Source of the DNA: Selenomonadaceae bacterium
GTDB lineage: Bacteria; Bacillota; Negativicutes; Selenomonadales; Selenomonadaceae
Reading direction: 5' to 3'
NCBI GenBank assembly: GCA_017427545.1
Contig: JAFRSO010000080.1
Location: 1 to 58,977, forward strand
DNA: 58,977 nt
The position numbers and the translations under genes were made by a program. Below are positions 36,301-44,606 of this stretch, piece after piece. Under the pieces are notes generated by a model, which did no database searches, was not told where the DNA came from, and saw only the letters and a list, made by a program, of their open reading frames with translations. Position 1 is the stretch's first letter. Each line of letters starts with the position of its first letter.

Positions 36301-37137
36301 TTTGACGTGAAAAATTTTTTGCCGGAAGGAATAACTCCCGCGCATAACGGTTTGATGCCCGCCGACAGGTTGAAGAAAATTCATTGCGGCGGACACCTTT
36401 ACATTGACGCGGCAAGAGCTTGGCTGGCGATGGTTCGTGCCGCCATGCAGGATAAAATTTTCTTGAACGTCAACATGCCTTTCAACGGCTACAGAAATAT
36501 CACGAGCCAAATTAACGTCTTCCAAAAACGTTTCGTGCCGATTGACGCTCAAGACAATTCCGACGCAATCAAAGTTCCCTACGACGGAAAAATTTGGCAA
36601 CTCAAGCCCGACGCGATTTATGCCGCAATTCCCGGTACAAGTTCGCACGGCTACGGCTTGGCGGTTGATATATTAAATTCCGGCAACTCAAAAATCAAAT
36701 CGTGGTTGAATCAAAACGCCGAGAGTTTCGGTTTCGTCAGGGAATATGATTTTGAGCCGTGGCATTTTACTTACATCAGGAGCCGCGAAGGTCTTTCCGA
36801 ACGCGTGCTTGAAATTGAAAATCTTCCGCCCGAACCGATTTTTTCCGCCGAAGAAATTGCCCAAGTCAGCGGCGGCAAGTGGATTATTCCTCCGCCGAAA
36901 GATTGGACTTGCAACGGAATTTTTTCAGCGCGTCCGGTTAGGGTGAATCATCTTGCGGCGGTTGATCAAGGTGAAGGCGTCGGAATCAGTGAAAAAGTTG
37001 TCAGCAAAGTTTTCCGTCAAGTGGCGGGTATCGTCTGCACAAATCCCGAACCGTTCATGAAATATAAGCGTCCAATTCTCGCAGTTTCAAACCTCAACGA
37101 CGCGCTGGAAAAATTTTATTGTTGTAAGTCGAAGTAA
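33301..37137 (+). CDS. Giant CapA - Mur ligase - VanY-type peptidase fusion protein
   Basis: A 1278-residue protein; start TTG 33301 has AGGAGG 9 nt upstream. Residues about 8-290 are a CapA metallophosphatase-like domain: FGGDVNLGRG, NLECV, NNHTGDYG, PHWG, GTHAHHFHG and YDAGDF. A disordered and then beta-rich region of unknown type fills 300-515. Residues about 524-995 are MurF-like: an N-domain (NAEQLAKVTGGEW), the ATP loop TGSAGKTTT (about 636), DSAFNANPLSM and LGDMAELGDE. Residues about 1000-1165 form an M15 peptidase with SSHGYGLAVD (about 1114) and EPWHFTY (about 1152), all ligands present. The tail (1180-1278) is a second MurF-N-like copy (SAEEIAQVSGGKW). No signal peptide is visible. 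Role in wall or capsule chemistry is inferred; substrates are unknown. Confidence 0.85.
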   Translation: MSDSKKTIKLFFGGDVNLGRGLNRYADMMEPFVGINEMVAADVRLVNLECVIATQGEQRAVINTFYLRARPEQTNILTKADIDIVLTANNHTGDYGKAALLEQKNYLDAAGILHAGSGKNFDEALTPAYKKVGDIILAIFSIDSTRKSTAATATEAGTAYLPPNDIELWKKVLADKIREAHEKADVVIVAPHWGVNSVTKPSQQLKRLGKLLIDLGADAVLGTHAHHFHGVENYKGRPIIYDAGDFLFDSKKRGVACFTLDISSDGVEKVNFIPLVKTPGQTLRARKSAPAIQREFVRRCKEFKTSTSLAEDTVEINFTPPPREHKPLKISDEVILTEHRPKKLIEPLSEPRPEWTVDKVPEEAIITPQKFGALKLVGYHVPPECRVMTQIKMLYVETYWTIDEPVEGDYRLIIRGEPVRECEMPPYGAGQGHQFLDWMWPVNRWKPGVIYREKFALLAPPAKFRDKMANIDLQVTIKVRIGEELIEGFKDPKLIEMNIPDLGYSRYNLDFDDIIYQSEPGKCWNAEQLAKVTGGEWIVPPPKGWYVNSFSRRDALIGTLYPRPTIFVANMIKGRDSHSKILENIDTLDGAIISHDVEGLPPNFPLLKVENSSRALYEIGFAARKRFQGKVIAVTGSAGKTTTCNMLDCVLSPEHVTKSGRGTNLYQTIPWVFSNVRQEYAFAVIEMALSAFIRPRGSITYEITPNVAVVTSLAPAHVGYKACGTLEAVAEYKSKIFCGMTAGSYAVLNRDMPHYEIFAEKAKSFNLNIITFGKHAESTVRMPVIVDGGEFFVMGNTYKLQCPVPADQIYDALAVVAVSVAVGFSVEKTLEHLKNFSPLSGRGNIVKSTRNGKRLTIIDSAFNANPLSMKGALEHLKTVAPNQKSRVAILGDMAELGDETVKYHRQLAKIILAVKPDRLLLCGELMRHPYELVKNKLNCTWFETLDKLLAGVENHLQDGDTILIKSSHDTGLSKVVDLLSKGTAPAVIKTSAELNIPKPLFDVKNFLPEGITPAHNGLMPADRLKKIHCGGHLYIDAARAWLAMVRAAMQDKIFLNVNMPFNGYRNITSQINVFQKRFVPIDAQDNSDAIKVPYDGKIWQLKPDAIYAAIPGTSSHGYGLAVDILNSGNSKIKSWLNQNAESFGFVREYDFEPWHFTYIRSREGLSERVLEIENLPPEPIFSAEEIAQVSGGKWIIPPPKDWTCNGIFSARPVRVNHLAAVDQGEGVGISEKVVSKVFRQVAGIVCTNPEPFMKYKRPILAVSNLNDALEKFYCCKSK

Positions 37138-37148
37138 CTGCCGCGACC

Positions 37149-37802
37149 TCAATCAAAAATGCACTCGAAAGAATTTCTGTCGCAGTAGAGTTTCCAATAA
37201 GCATCGGCAATATTTTTCGGCGCAAAATGTTCACTGCTGCCGACGACGCCCATTATCTGCACGACACCTGCGAAAATTCCTTTGTCTTTGAGTTCAGCGT
37301 TAAGCATTTGAGCCAGTGCCCGCAGAGCCGCTTTATCCATCGACATGCAAGCGTATTCAAAATTCGCATTGGGGTAAACGCCGAATAAACCGCCCGTGAA
37401 AATTATTGCACCTTCGCCACGTTCAATTTGTTTCGGCAAAACTTGTCGGACACAATGCAAGGCTCCGGCTACGTCAACTTTGAAATGTTCGGTTGCCTCA
37501 ACCGAAGTGATTTGAGATGCACGACCGCCGCTCATAAATGCCGCGTTGTAAATCAGCACGTCGACCGCGCCGAATCTTTCTTGAACATCGGAAAAAAGTT
37601 TTGTAAGCGATTCAGTGTCGGAAACATCTGCCGCATGAGTAAAAACTTCGTAGCCCTTCGCAGAAAATTCAGCTGCGTATTCTTCCAAAGCACTTTGACG
37701 ACGCGCAACCAATACGACTTGAAAATTTTCTTTCGCGAAACGTTCGGCTATGTGATTGCCCATACCGCGTCCCGCTCCGATTACTACCGCCAATTTTTTC
37801 AT
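37149..37802 (-). CDS. Short-chain dehydrogenase/reductase-like protein without the catalytic Tyr
   Basis: A 217-residue Rossmann protein. The nucleotide-binding glycine motif is GAGRGMG (about 9-15) and the NAD ribose-site motif NAA (in LIYNAAFMSGG) is present. The classical YxxxK is not: the aligned sequence is MSMDKAAL, with Met in place of Tyr, and the Ser region reads FTGGLFG. It is therefore either inactive as an oxidoreductase or uses another chemistry. The start at 37802 has GGGGTGGA upstream. It follows the aldo/keto reductase gene by 13 nt, so the two form an operon. Confidence 0.8.
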   Translation of the reverse strand: MKKLAVVIGAGRGMGNHIAERFAKENFQVVLVARRQSALEEYAAEFSAKGYEVFTHAADVSDTESLTKLFSDVQERFGAVDVLIYNAAFMSGGRASQITSVEATEHFKVDVAGALHCVRQVLPKQIERGEGAIIFTGGLFGVYPNANFEYACMSMDKAALRALAQMLNAELKDKGIFAGVVQIMGVVGSSEHFAPKNIADAYWKLYCDRNSFECIFD

Positions 37803-37815
37803 GAAGTCCACCCCG

Positions 37816-38946
37816 TTATAAAAATGTGTGCTCAATCAGGTAATCTTCCGCCTCACGAACAATTTCGGTTATGTCATTGCCCGCCTTATCGATGATTCGT
37901 CCCTCAATCCACGTCTTACCGGTTTCACGTCCCGCCAAAAATTGAAGTCCGCGATAATAACCGTTCTCCGCCTGAACCATACAACCGTTTGCAATCTGAA
38001 CCATGATTGAATTATACGCGTCCAAAACTTCAGCGACAGGCATTTTGTTTTCGCAAATGTTTTCGTAAATGCTGAAGTCACTGCGCTTTAATGGCCCGCT
38101 CTCCTTGAAAAGTTTCACCGCGTCGAAAAGCAACGTTTGCTCATCGGTTGACAGCGGCACAAAATTTTTCGCGAGCGAGATATTGTCTTTGACTTGCGCC
38201 ATGCTCGACATACCCGACAAAATAATTTCCACACCGTCAAGCCCTGCCGCGAATCTGAAACCGTAAGAGGCGTCAGACATTGCAGGATTGAGTTTTTGCA
38301 AGCGATTATGAATCGGCGCGGGCAACTTTGCCAATAAGCCGCCTTTGACCGGCTCCATAACAAAAATTTTCACGCCGTGACGACGAGCGACCTCATAACT
38401 GCGCCGCGATTGAATGAACGGACTGTCCCAATCGTAATAATTCACAACCAACTGAACAAAATCCGTTTCGGGATGTTCGCTCAAAACTCTGTCCAAAACT
38501 TCGGGCGTATCATGAAACGAAAAGCCAAATTCCCGAATTTTACCTTGCTGCTTCATTTCGCGCCCAAACTCGAACATATCATACGCAAGAATTTTGCTGT
38601 CATAAGTCGTCGAATAAATGCTGTGCAAAAGATAGCGGTCAAGGTAATCGACACCCAAATTGCTCAACTGTTCCTCAAAAGTCTCTTGAACTTTTGCCTT
38701 TGAGTCCATGAAGAATGTCGGCAATTTCGTCGCCAACTCAAATTCATCGCGCTGATGCCGTTCAACCAAAACTTTGCGGACGGTTTCCTCGTTGTGACCG
38801 CCCTGATAAACGTAGCTCGTATCGAAATATTTTCCGCCCGAATGCAAATATTCATCGACCATTGCGCATGACTCGGTAAAATTTATCGAGCCGTCACTTT
38901 GTTCAGGAAGACGCATCATTCCGAAACCCAATTTGTAATTACCCAT
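37816..38946 (-). CDS. Aldo/keto reductase
   Basis: A 376-residue AKR of the larger type that has an extra C-terminal helical region. Core motifs: LGFGMMRLP at the start, KYFDTSYVYQGGHNEETV (about 41-58, Asp and Tyr of the catalytic tetrad), ELATKLP (Lys) and YLLHSI (His). The C-terminal part lacks the CxxCxxC cluster that some relatives carry. It probably reduces a small carbonyl with NADPH. It is cotranscribed with the SDR-like gene and divergent from a broken LysR gene, the likely former regulator. Confidence 0.88.
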   Translation of the reverse strand: MGNYKLGFGMMRLPEQSDGSINFTESCAMVDEYLHSGGKYFDTSYVYQGGHNEETVRKVLVERHQRDEFELATKLPTFFMDSKAKVQETFEEQLSNLGVDYLDRYLLHSIYSTTYDSKILAYDMFEFGREMKQQGKIREFGFSFHDTPEVLDRVLSEHPETDFVQLVVNYYDWDSPFIQSRRSYEVARRHGVKIFVMEPVKGGLLAKLPAPIHNRLQKLNPAMSDASYGFRFAAGLDGVEIILSGMSSMAQVKDNISLAKNFVPLSTDEQTLLFDAVKLFKESGPLKRSDFSIYENICENKMPVAEVLDAYNSIMVQIANGCMVQAENGYYRGLQFLAGRETGKTWIEGRIIDKAGNDITEIVREAEDYLIEHTFL

Positions 38947-39030
38947 TTCAAATCACCTCCACGAAATTTTATGTTAGAATTTTTTCGCGGACAAATATAT
39001 TTTGATTCATGAGAGGATAACTTACGGGTT

Positions 39031-39870
39031 ATGATTTCTCACAGCTTGAGAATTTTTTTAAGCGTTGCCGAAAATGGCAGCGTCACCACAACGGCTAACG
39101 AACTTTTCATATCGTAACCTGCCGTCAGCAAAACAATTAAAGCTTTGGAGCAGAAGCTGAACTTAAAGCTTTTCCACCGTGACAAACGCCGCGGCTTGAT
39201 TCTCACCGATGCCGGCGAAAAAATTTTATTGCTTGCTCGGCAGATGGAAAATATGGAGGAGCGAATTTATCAAACCGCTTTTCGCGAAAATAATTTTCTC
39301 GGCGGAAAGTTGCGTATCGCTTCCGTACCCATTGCCACGACGCTGATTTTGTCGAAAGTTTTAAGAGCGTACCGCGAAAAATATCCGGCCGTTACTGTCG
39401 AAATTAAAGAAGGCACTCCCGCTGACGTTCAGAAAATGTTGGAAAGTTACACCGCAGATTTCGCGATAACCTATTCACCGTTCGCAACTTTTGATTCGGA
39501 AGTTCTAATCGAAGATGAAATGGTCGGTATCGGCTTTGATAAAACGGTTGAGCTTCGTGACGGTATCGAAAATCTAATTTTTTGTCGCGCAGGATTTGAG
39601 ATTGTGCGAAAACTTTTCAAGGTCGACGTAAATAAAAATCTCGTGGTGCAAAATGCCGAAACTGCTATCAAGCTGGTTGAAGAGGGTAACGGCGTCGGGA
39701 TCATTTCAAAATTGGTTTTGAATGCAACAGGCGGAAACGTAAATATTTGCAAAGTCCTGCCGTCAATCAAAACTCAACTCGGTCTCGCGGCATACGATTT
39801 GAGCAACTTAACGCCGCTTGCCTTCGAGTTCGTGCGAATTATCAGGGAAGCTTTCCGTGGCGTGGAATGA
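39031..39870 (+). pseudogene. LysR-family regulator with an in-frame stop in the helix-turn-helix
   Basis: From ATG 39031 the frame reads MISHSLRIFLSVAENGSVTT... and reaches TAA at 39115-39117, then continues PAVSKTIKALEQKLNLKLF. In LysR proteins the stop position is the highly conserved Gln of QPAVS, so a single CAA to TAA change explains it. The rest, 39118-39870, is a complete effector domain (GGKLRIASVPIATTLILSKV, EIKEGTPADVQKML, EEGNGVGIISKLV). A restart at TTG 39145 would lack DNA binding. It diverges from the AKR/SDR operon, which it probably controlled. Confidence 0.9.
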
Positions 39871-39880
39871 CTTTTATTTT

Positions 39881-40080
39881 TTGAATCATACTTTTCTTTG
39901 CGTTATTGAACATACTTTTCTTTGCGAGTCCAAAGAAAAGTATGCAAAAGAAAAGACGCCTCGCAGGGGCGTTAGCCGCTCATGATTTTAACGTAAAGAT
40001 TACCCGTAACCTTAAGTTGCCCGCAGACTTCGCGTCACGCTCAGTGCGCGGGCTGGAGCCGTCATCCTTGACGGCTTCTA
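39881..40080 (+). repeat. Dispersed mosaic element, copy 4 (longest)
   Basis: Perfect palindrome CATACTTTTCTTTG-cgagtc-CAAAGAAAAGTATG (39911-39944), a preceding half copy (39888-39902), then GACGCCTCGCAGGGGCGTTAG, CACGCTCAGTGCGCGGGC and GCCGTCA-TCCT-TGACGGC (40058-40075). This copy contains nearly every module seen elsewhere and occupies almost the whole gap 39871-40109. Confidence 0.85.
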
Positions 40081-40109
40081 AAAATTCTAGTCCTTAGTTC
40101 TAGTCCCTA

Positions 40110-41240
40110 TCAACAATATTGATGGTCGAGGTGAATTATCGCCCTGTCGTCGCCGTGAAGTTCAATCAATCGTCGCTGAAATTCTCGCCGAATCTCACGG
40201 TCAGTCAGCGGGAAATCTTGCGGAACAGCCACGTCAAAAATTAACTTCCTGCCCGACTTATATGGCACGACGCGAAAATCATGCAACGATAAATCGCCGT
40301 CAATCTCCGCCAAAATTTTTTCGGCAAGCTCCTTGTGCTCATCAAAAGCCGCGTCGCCGATAACAACCGGATCAACATGAAGCGTCGCGGAAATTTCAAA
40401 CTTCGATTGCAGCCGCCGCTCCAGCCTGTCGATAATTTCATGCGCCTCAAGCAGTTTCAACGTCGCGGGCATTTCAACATGCATTGAGACGAAAATTTTT
40501 TTCGCGCCGTAACTGTGAACAATCAAGTCGTGAACGTCCAAAATTTCGGGCACGTCCATGACTGTTTTTTTTATGCCATCAATTAATTCTTGATTCGGTC
40601 TGTCGCCGAGCAGAGGATTTAAAATTTCTTTAATCGATTGAATGCCGCCGCGCAATATAAATGCCGATACGAAAATTCCCGCGCCGCCGTCAATGTTCAT
40701 ACCAAATTCAATATAGACGCCGATAGAAATTATTACAACGCCGGTAGCAAGGCAATCCGTGAAACTGTCGATAGCCGCCGCATCAATCGCCGCAGAATTT
40801 ATTTTCCGCGCCGCGTATCGATAGAAAATTCCCAGAAAAAATTTTGCCGCAACCGTCAAGCTCAACACGAGCAAAGTTATCTTGTCGACAGTCAAATTTT
40901 CGGGCGTGATGATTTTTTCAACGGACGAATAAAAAAGTTTTCCTGCGACAAAAATCATCGTGAACGCAATGACGAATCCCGCTAAATATTCCGCGCGACC
41001 GTGGCCGAAAGGGTGTTCATCATCGGCAGGTTTTGCGGCAATTCTAAAACCCGCCAGCATAACCGCGGAGGTGCCGACATCGGAAATGTTGTTGAAGGCG
41101 TCGGCGACAATCGAAATCGCGCCGCTAATCAGCCCGATAATCAACTTTACGACGCCGAGCAAAATGTTGACGCAAATACCCGCGCCGCTGACGAATTGCC
41201 CGAAACTTTCGCGGGACTTAAAAAATTTTTTCCAGAACAT
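40110..41240 (-). CDS. Cation diffusion facilitator (divalent metal efflux)
   Basis: A 376-residue CDF transporter that exchanges divalent metal for protons across the inner membrane. Six helices occupy about residues 15-215. Metal-site motifs are SIVADAFNNISDVGTSAV (helix II) and AIDSFTDCLATG (helix V), and the family PFGHGRAEYLAG is present. The C-terminal ~140 residues are the cytoplasmic dimerisation domain (VHDLIVHSYGAKKIFVSMHVE) with a longer than usual tail. ATG 41240 lies within the end of the upstream aminotransferase gene, so the genes are coupled. The metal is not certain. Confidence 0.92.
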   Translation of the reverse strand: MFWKKFFKSRESFGQFVSGAGICVNILLGVVKLIIGLISGAISIVADAFNNISDVGTSAVMLAGFRIAAKPADDEHPFGHGRAEYLAGFVIAFTMIFVAGKLFYSSVEKIITPENLTVDKITLLVLSLTVAAKFFLGIFYRYAARKINSAAIDAAAIDSFTDCLATGVVIISIGVYIEFGMNIDGGAGIFVSAFILRGGIQSIKEILNPLLGDRPNQELIDGIKKTVMDVPEILDVHDLIVHSYGAKKIFVSMHVEMPATLKLLEAHEIIDRLERRLQSKFEISATLHVDPVVIGDAAFDEHKELAEKILAEIDGDLSLHDFRVVPYKSGRKLIFDVAVPQDFPLTDREIRREFQRRLIELHGDDRAIIHLDHQYC

Positions 41241-42324
41241 CAAACAACCTCAAATTTTCTTCGCGTGAACGAATTGCCGAACGCAGATATTTTCCGTCAA
41301 GTCCCGCAAAGTTCGCGCAACTCCTCAACAAAATTTTTTCCCGCCGCAATTCGGTTAAAATTTTTTCAGCCTGCTCATGTCGGAACAAAACGAAATTTAC
41401 AGTCGGGGGAAAAACTTTCACGCCGCGTAATTTTTCCAGCCGCTCCACGAAAAATTTTTTCTCAACCGCAAGCCAATCACGTGTTCGCTGCAAAAAATCT
41501 TCGTCGGAAAGTGCCGCGACGCCTGCCTTTTGCGCCAGAAAATTCACGTTCCAAACGTCCTTTGACAAGTTCAATCGCCGCGCTAAATTTTCTTCGACAA
41601 CAGCAAATCCCAATCGCAGTCCCGGTATCGCGAAAATTTTTGTCAACGACTGCACGACCGAAATTTTTTCCGAGACAAATTTTCTGACCGATTCAACGTC
41701 GAGAAAATCAATAAACGATTCGTCGACGACGACGCTTGCAACTTCGGCGAGCCGCAAAATTTTTTCCGCCGAAATCAAATTACCCGTCGGATTGTTGGGA
41801 CGACCGATTATCACGCAGTCGGAAGAATTCACTTCGAGTTTGTCCGCGTCGAGAGAAAAATTTTCTGCCGCGTCAGTGATGAAAAATTTCACGTCACAAC
41901 CGGCAGCCCTTGACGCCCGCTCATATTCTGAAAAACTTGGCGCGGGAATTACGACACGATTCGGGCGCGTCGCGTTGAGGTAGAGATAAAAAAATTCCGC
42001 CGCACCGTTGAGCACGACCAAATTTTTTTCGGACACGTCGTAGCGTCGGGAAATAGCGCGTTTGAGTTCGGCAGCGTTCGGATCGGGATAATTCACTACG
42101 CCGCGAAGATTTTCCGTCAACGCCCGAAAAATTTTCTCCGACAATCCAAACGGATTGATATTCGCGCTGAAGTCAAGCCAATCAACCGCTTTGCCCGCCG
42201 AATCATAAACATTCCCGCCATGTTCGTAATGTTTGAACGCGGCGAGAACATTTGAATTTTGATAGCGATTCGGCGCGTCTGCAGGGTCAAGCGTCACGCT
42301 TGCGCCATGTTCGTAACGTTCCAA
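41218..42324 (-). CDS. CobD-like PLP-dependent aminotransferase (threonine-phosphate decarboxylase)
   Basis: A fold type I PLP enzyme of 368 residues. The CobD-type start HGGNVYDSAGKAVDWLDFSANINPFG is at residues 36-61; YPDPNAAELKRAI and RPNNPTGN follow, and the PLP lysine is in QSLTKIFAIPGLRLGF (about 230). CobD makes aminopropanol phosphate for cobalamin; HisC-like activity is the alternative. The ~35-residue N-terminal extension carries a near copy of the YEHGGN motif (YEHGAS). The start is TTG 42324 behind GGAGGGA. No other cobalamin genes are here. The end overlaps the CDF gene. Confidence 0.8.
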   Translation of the reverse strand: MERYEHGASVTLDPADAPNRYQNSNVLAAFKHYEHGGNVYDSAGKAVDWLDFSANINPFGLSEKIFRALTENLRGVVNYPDPNAAELKRAISRRYDVSEKNLVVLNGAAEFFYLYLNATRPNRVVIPAPSFSEYERASRAAGCDVKFFITDAAENFSLDADKLEVNSSDCVIIGRPNNPTGNLISAEKILRLAEVASVVVDESFIDFLDVESVRKFVSEKISVVQSLTKIFAIPGLRLGFAVVEENLARRLNLSKDVWNVNFLAQKAGVAALSDEDFLQRTRDWLAVEKKFFVERLEKLRGVKVFPPTVNFVLFRHEQAEKILTELRREKILLRSCANFAGLDGKYLRSAIRSREENLRLFDVLEKIF

Positions 42325-42428
42325 AATCTTCCCTCCAAAAAAATTTTCGCCATTATATCACGGCGACGCATTTACGCAAAAAAATTTTTGTCTTCGTCCG
42401 GAAAAATTCCGCATTACGCATAAAAAAA

Positions 42429-42462
42429 TCCCCCGCGCATTTGCGGAGGAGAAATTTTTCAA
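42429..42462 (-). terminator. Terminator after the exported LPP20-like gene
   Basis: CCCCCGC-gcattt-GCGGAGG; on minus it is followed by GATTTTTTTAT. Same hairpin as after msrAB. Confidence 0.8.
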
Positions 42463-42471
42463 CCGATCATA

Positions 42472-43296
42472 TCAATAGACGAAGACTACCGCGCAGTTTT
42501 CGAGGAATTTGCCTTGACGATTCGCCGCAAGAATTTTATCGGCGTCGGCTGTCGAGACCACGGGATTTGCATTGAGGTCGGCAAGATTTACCGCTTTGAC
42601 GATCAAAGGATTGTTGCCGGCACGCGAACGGCTGATTTCGTCTTCCGCACTGTTGGCATAACTCGCCATGCCGTTGACAATGATTTTGTCGTAGTCAAGA
42701 TTTTGATGACCGTAAATCGCCTGATTGTTGTCGTTCTTGATGACGGGACTCATGACGCAATTTAAATTCATGCCCCTGCAATCGATAATCAAGCCGGTAT
42801 AATTGACGGTGACGCTTGTCGAAGTGGAAGGTTGTGGGAAGGAAACTTTCGGTTCGTCTTTGAAGGGAAGAAATGCTGCGTCGGAAAGTGAATCCGCTGC
42901 GCCGAATATCGGCATTTCCAAAACGACTTCATAGGTGCCGTCGTCCATGAGTTGAGAGCTGACTTCGTTCATGCCCTTGATAATCGCGTCAACCTGCGTG
43001 CGCACAACGTCATACTTAAGTTCCAAATCTTCCATTGTCGAATCCGACGTTACGCGAACTCCTTTAACGGTTTCCGCCAAATTGCGTTGAGCGTCCATGA
43101 TTGCAGCGCGTCTTGCTTGAGCACGATATAAACCGGGATTTTTTGTTGTAGATTTTCCCGCACCGATACCCATTGCCCGAATGACGCCTTTGTTCCAATC
43201 GACGGTACCTTTTTCCGCAAAAGCCGTCGTCGCCATCATCGCGAGCATCAACATTGCCGCCGTCAAACATGCCGCCAACTTCTTCGAGAACTTCAC
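42472..43296 (-). CDS. Exported protein, LPP20/DUF-like, unknown function
   Basis: 274 residues with a clear Sec signal peptide (MKFSKKLAACLTAAMLMLAM, cleaved after TAFA) and no lipobox Cys. The body begins with VDWNKGVIRAMGIGAG and RAQARRAAIMDAQRNLAETVKGV, a pattern seen in LPP20-like surface proteins where a helical DAQRNL segment packs on beta strands. The rest is beta-rich. The start is the GTG at 43296, behind AAAGGAG. It is alone, with a terminator downstream. Periplasmic or outer-membrane-associated location is inferred. Confidence 0.7.
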   Translation of the reverse strand: MKFSKKLAACLTAAMLMLAMMATTAFAEKGTVDWNKGVIRAMGIGAGKSTTKNPGLYRAQARRAAIMDAQRNLAETVKGVRVTSDSTMEDLELKYDVVRTQVDAIIKGMNEVSSQLMDDGTYEVVLEMPIFGAADSLSDAAFLPFKDEPKVSFPQPSTSTSVTVNYTGLIIDCRGMNLNCVMSPVIKNDNNQAIYGHQNLDYDKIIVNGMASYANSAEDEISRSRAGNNPLIVKAVNLADLNANPVVSTADADKILAANRQGKFLENCAVVFVY

Positions 43297-43538
43297 GTTA
43301 ATCACTCCTTTAACTCACAATGAGAAAAATTTAACTGATTTAATCTTACTTGACTTAAAACCGAGTGTCAACGAACTTTACCGAAGTTTAATGAAATTTA
43401 AGCCGTGTCTAATTTAGTTCTTACGAAACGTTCACGGCGATAAAATTAAATATTTCGTTACTGTTTTGAGGGTGGCAGGAATTGTGCGCGGCGAATTGAA
43501 TTCTTTCGACGACAAGATAAATATTTGAGGTGATTGAC

Positions 43539-44513
43539 TTGAAGAAAAAATTTTTTGCATTCATGTTGAGCTTGAGTCTTTTGATGAGCACGGCATTTGC
43601 TGCTCCGGCATGGCAACTTCCCGCTCAAGGAAAAATTTTCACTGACGAAGCCAAACAAATTTACATCGGAAACACCATGGGAAGACTTCTTCGCGAGCAG
43701 TTCAAAATTAATTTCGCCGTGCCGAGTGGCTGGACTTACGAAAAATTTACTGTCGACGGCGTTAATGTTGAGCGGCTTGCCAATCCCAAGCTGAAAAAAT
43801 CTTCGCGAGTCGTCTTGCAACTTCACGGCGGCGGCTATGTCGGTGAATTGAGTGATTGGTATCGTGACTTCGCCATTAAGCAAGCCGTCATTGTCGACGC
43901 ACGAGAAATTTTTATGGTTGACTATCGCGTTGCGCCCGAACACATTTATCCCGCCGCACTCGAAGACACCGTTACCGCTTACAAAGAACTTTTGCACCGC
44001 GGCATTGATTCCCAAAATATTATAGTTTTCGGTGATTCGGCAGGCGGAAATTTGGCGTTGGCATTTGCGATTCATCTCAAAGAAAATAATCTTCCTCAAC
44101 CTGCAATGTTAATTCTGCTTTCGCCGTGGACAACTGCTGAAAATAATTTGCCCTCGCGCAGTAAAAATGCCGACCGTGATTTGGTTTTGGGCAAAACAAA
44201 TCCCGTCATGTATCCTGCGGTTTGCAATCCCGTTTACGCCGGAAAAATTCCTTTGAATGATCCGCGACTTTCACCGATTTACGCTGACTTGACGGGCTTG
44301 CCGCCCACGCTGATGCAAATCGGCGGATATGAACTTTTCGTCGACGACGGCATTGAGCTTTTCAAAAAGGCGACTGCTGACGAACTCAACGTTACACTTT
44401 CGGTTTATGCAGGAATGCCGCACGATTTCTCCGTACTCCTGCCCGAACTTGACGACAGCGTAAAATCTTTTGTCGAGATAAAAAATTTCGTGAACCTGTA
44501 CATGCAAAGGTGA
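43539..44513 (+). CDS. Exported alpha/beta hydrolase, hormone-sensitive-lipase family
   Basis: A secreted carboxylesterase-like enzyme of 324 residues. A Sec signal peptide lies at 1-23. The oxyanion motif HGGGY (QLHGGGYVGEL, about 97-101), the nucleophile GDSAGGN (Ser about 175), an Asp candidate in FVDDGIELF and the His in GMPHDFSVL (about 295) complete the catalytic set of family IV esterases. The start is TTG 43539 behind GAGGTGA. It probably hydrolyses short acyl esters in the periplasm. The 5' gap (43297-43538) contains no further ORF that I can support. Confidence 0.88.
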   Translation: MKKKFFAFMLSLSLLMSTAFAAPAWQLPAQGKIFTDEAKQIYIGNTMGRLLREQFKINFAVPSGWTYEKFTVDGVNVERLANPKLKKSSRVVLQLHGGGYVGELSDWYRDFAIKQAVIVDAREIFMVDYRVAPEHIYPAALEDTVTAYKELLHRGIDSQNIIVFGDSAGGNLALAFAIHLKENNLPQPAMLILLSPWTTAENNLPSRSKNADRDLVLGKTNPVMYPAVCNPVYAGKIPLNDPRLSPIYADLTGLPPTLMQIGGYELFVDDGIELFKKATADELNVTLSVYAGMPHDFSVLLPELDDSVKSFVEIKNFVNLYMQR

Positions 44514-44563
44514 ATATTTTGATTTCGTAAGCTCTCACTTCCCGACGCTTACGTTGTTTGTTA

Positions 44564-44592
44564 TTGTCAAAATCATTTGCTTGTGCTATCAT
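44564..44592 (+). promoter_or_regulatory. Promoter of an orphan short transcription unit
   Basis: TTGTCA (44564-44569), 17-nt spacer, TATCAT (44587-44592). It faces a 28-codon ORF and then a terminator at 44780. Confidence 0.55.
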
Positions 44593-44606
44593 AAAAAAAA
44601 TTGTTG

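Noticed and set aside
38947..39030. Clear LysR operator between the divergent genes
   Set aside because: I looked for T-N11-A dyads but found none convincing in this short region.
43458..44099. 213-codon minus-strand ORF opposite the esterase
   Set aside because: It lies antisense to a gene with a complete catalytic set and signal peptide, and its product matches no family.
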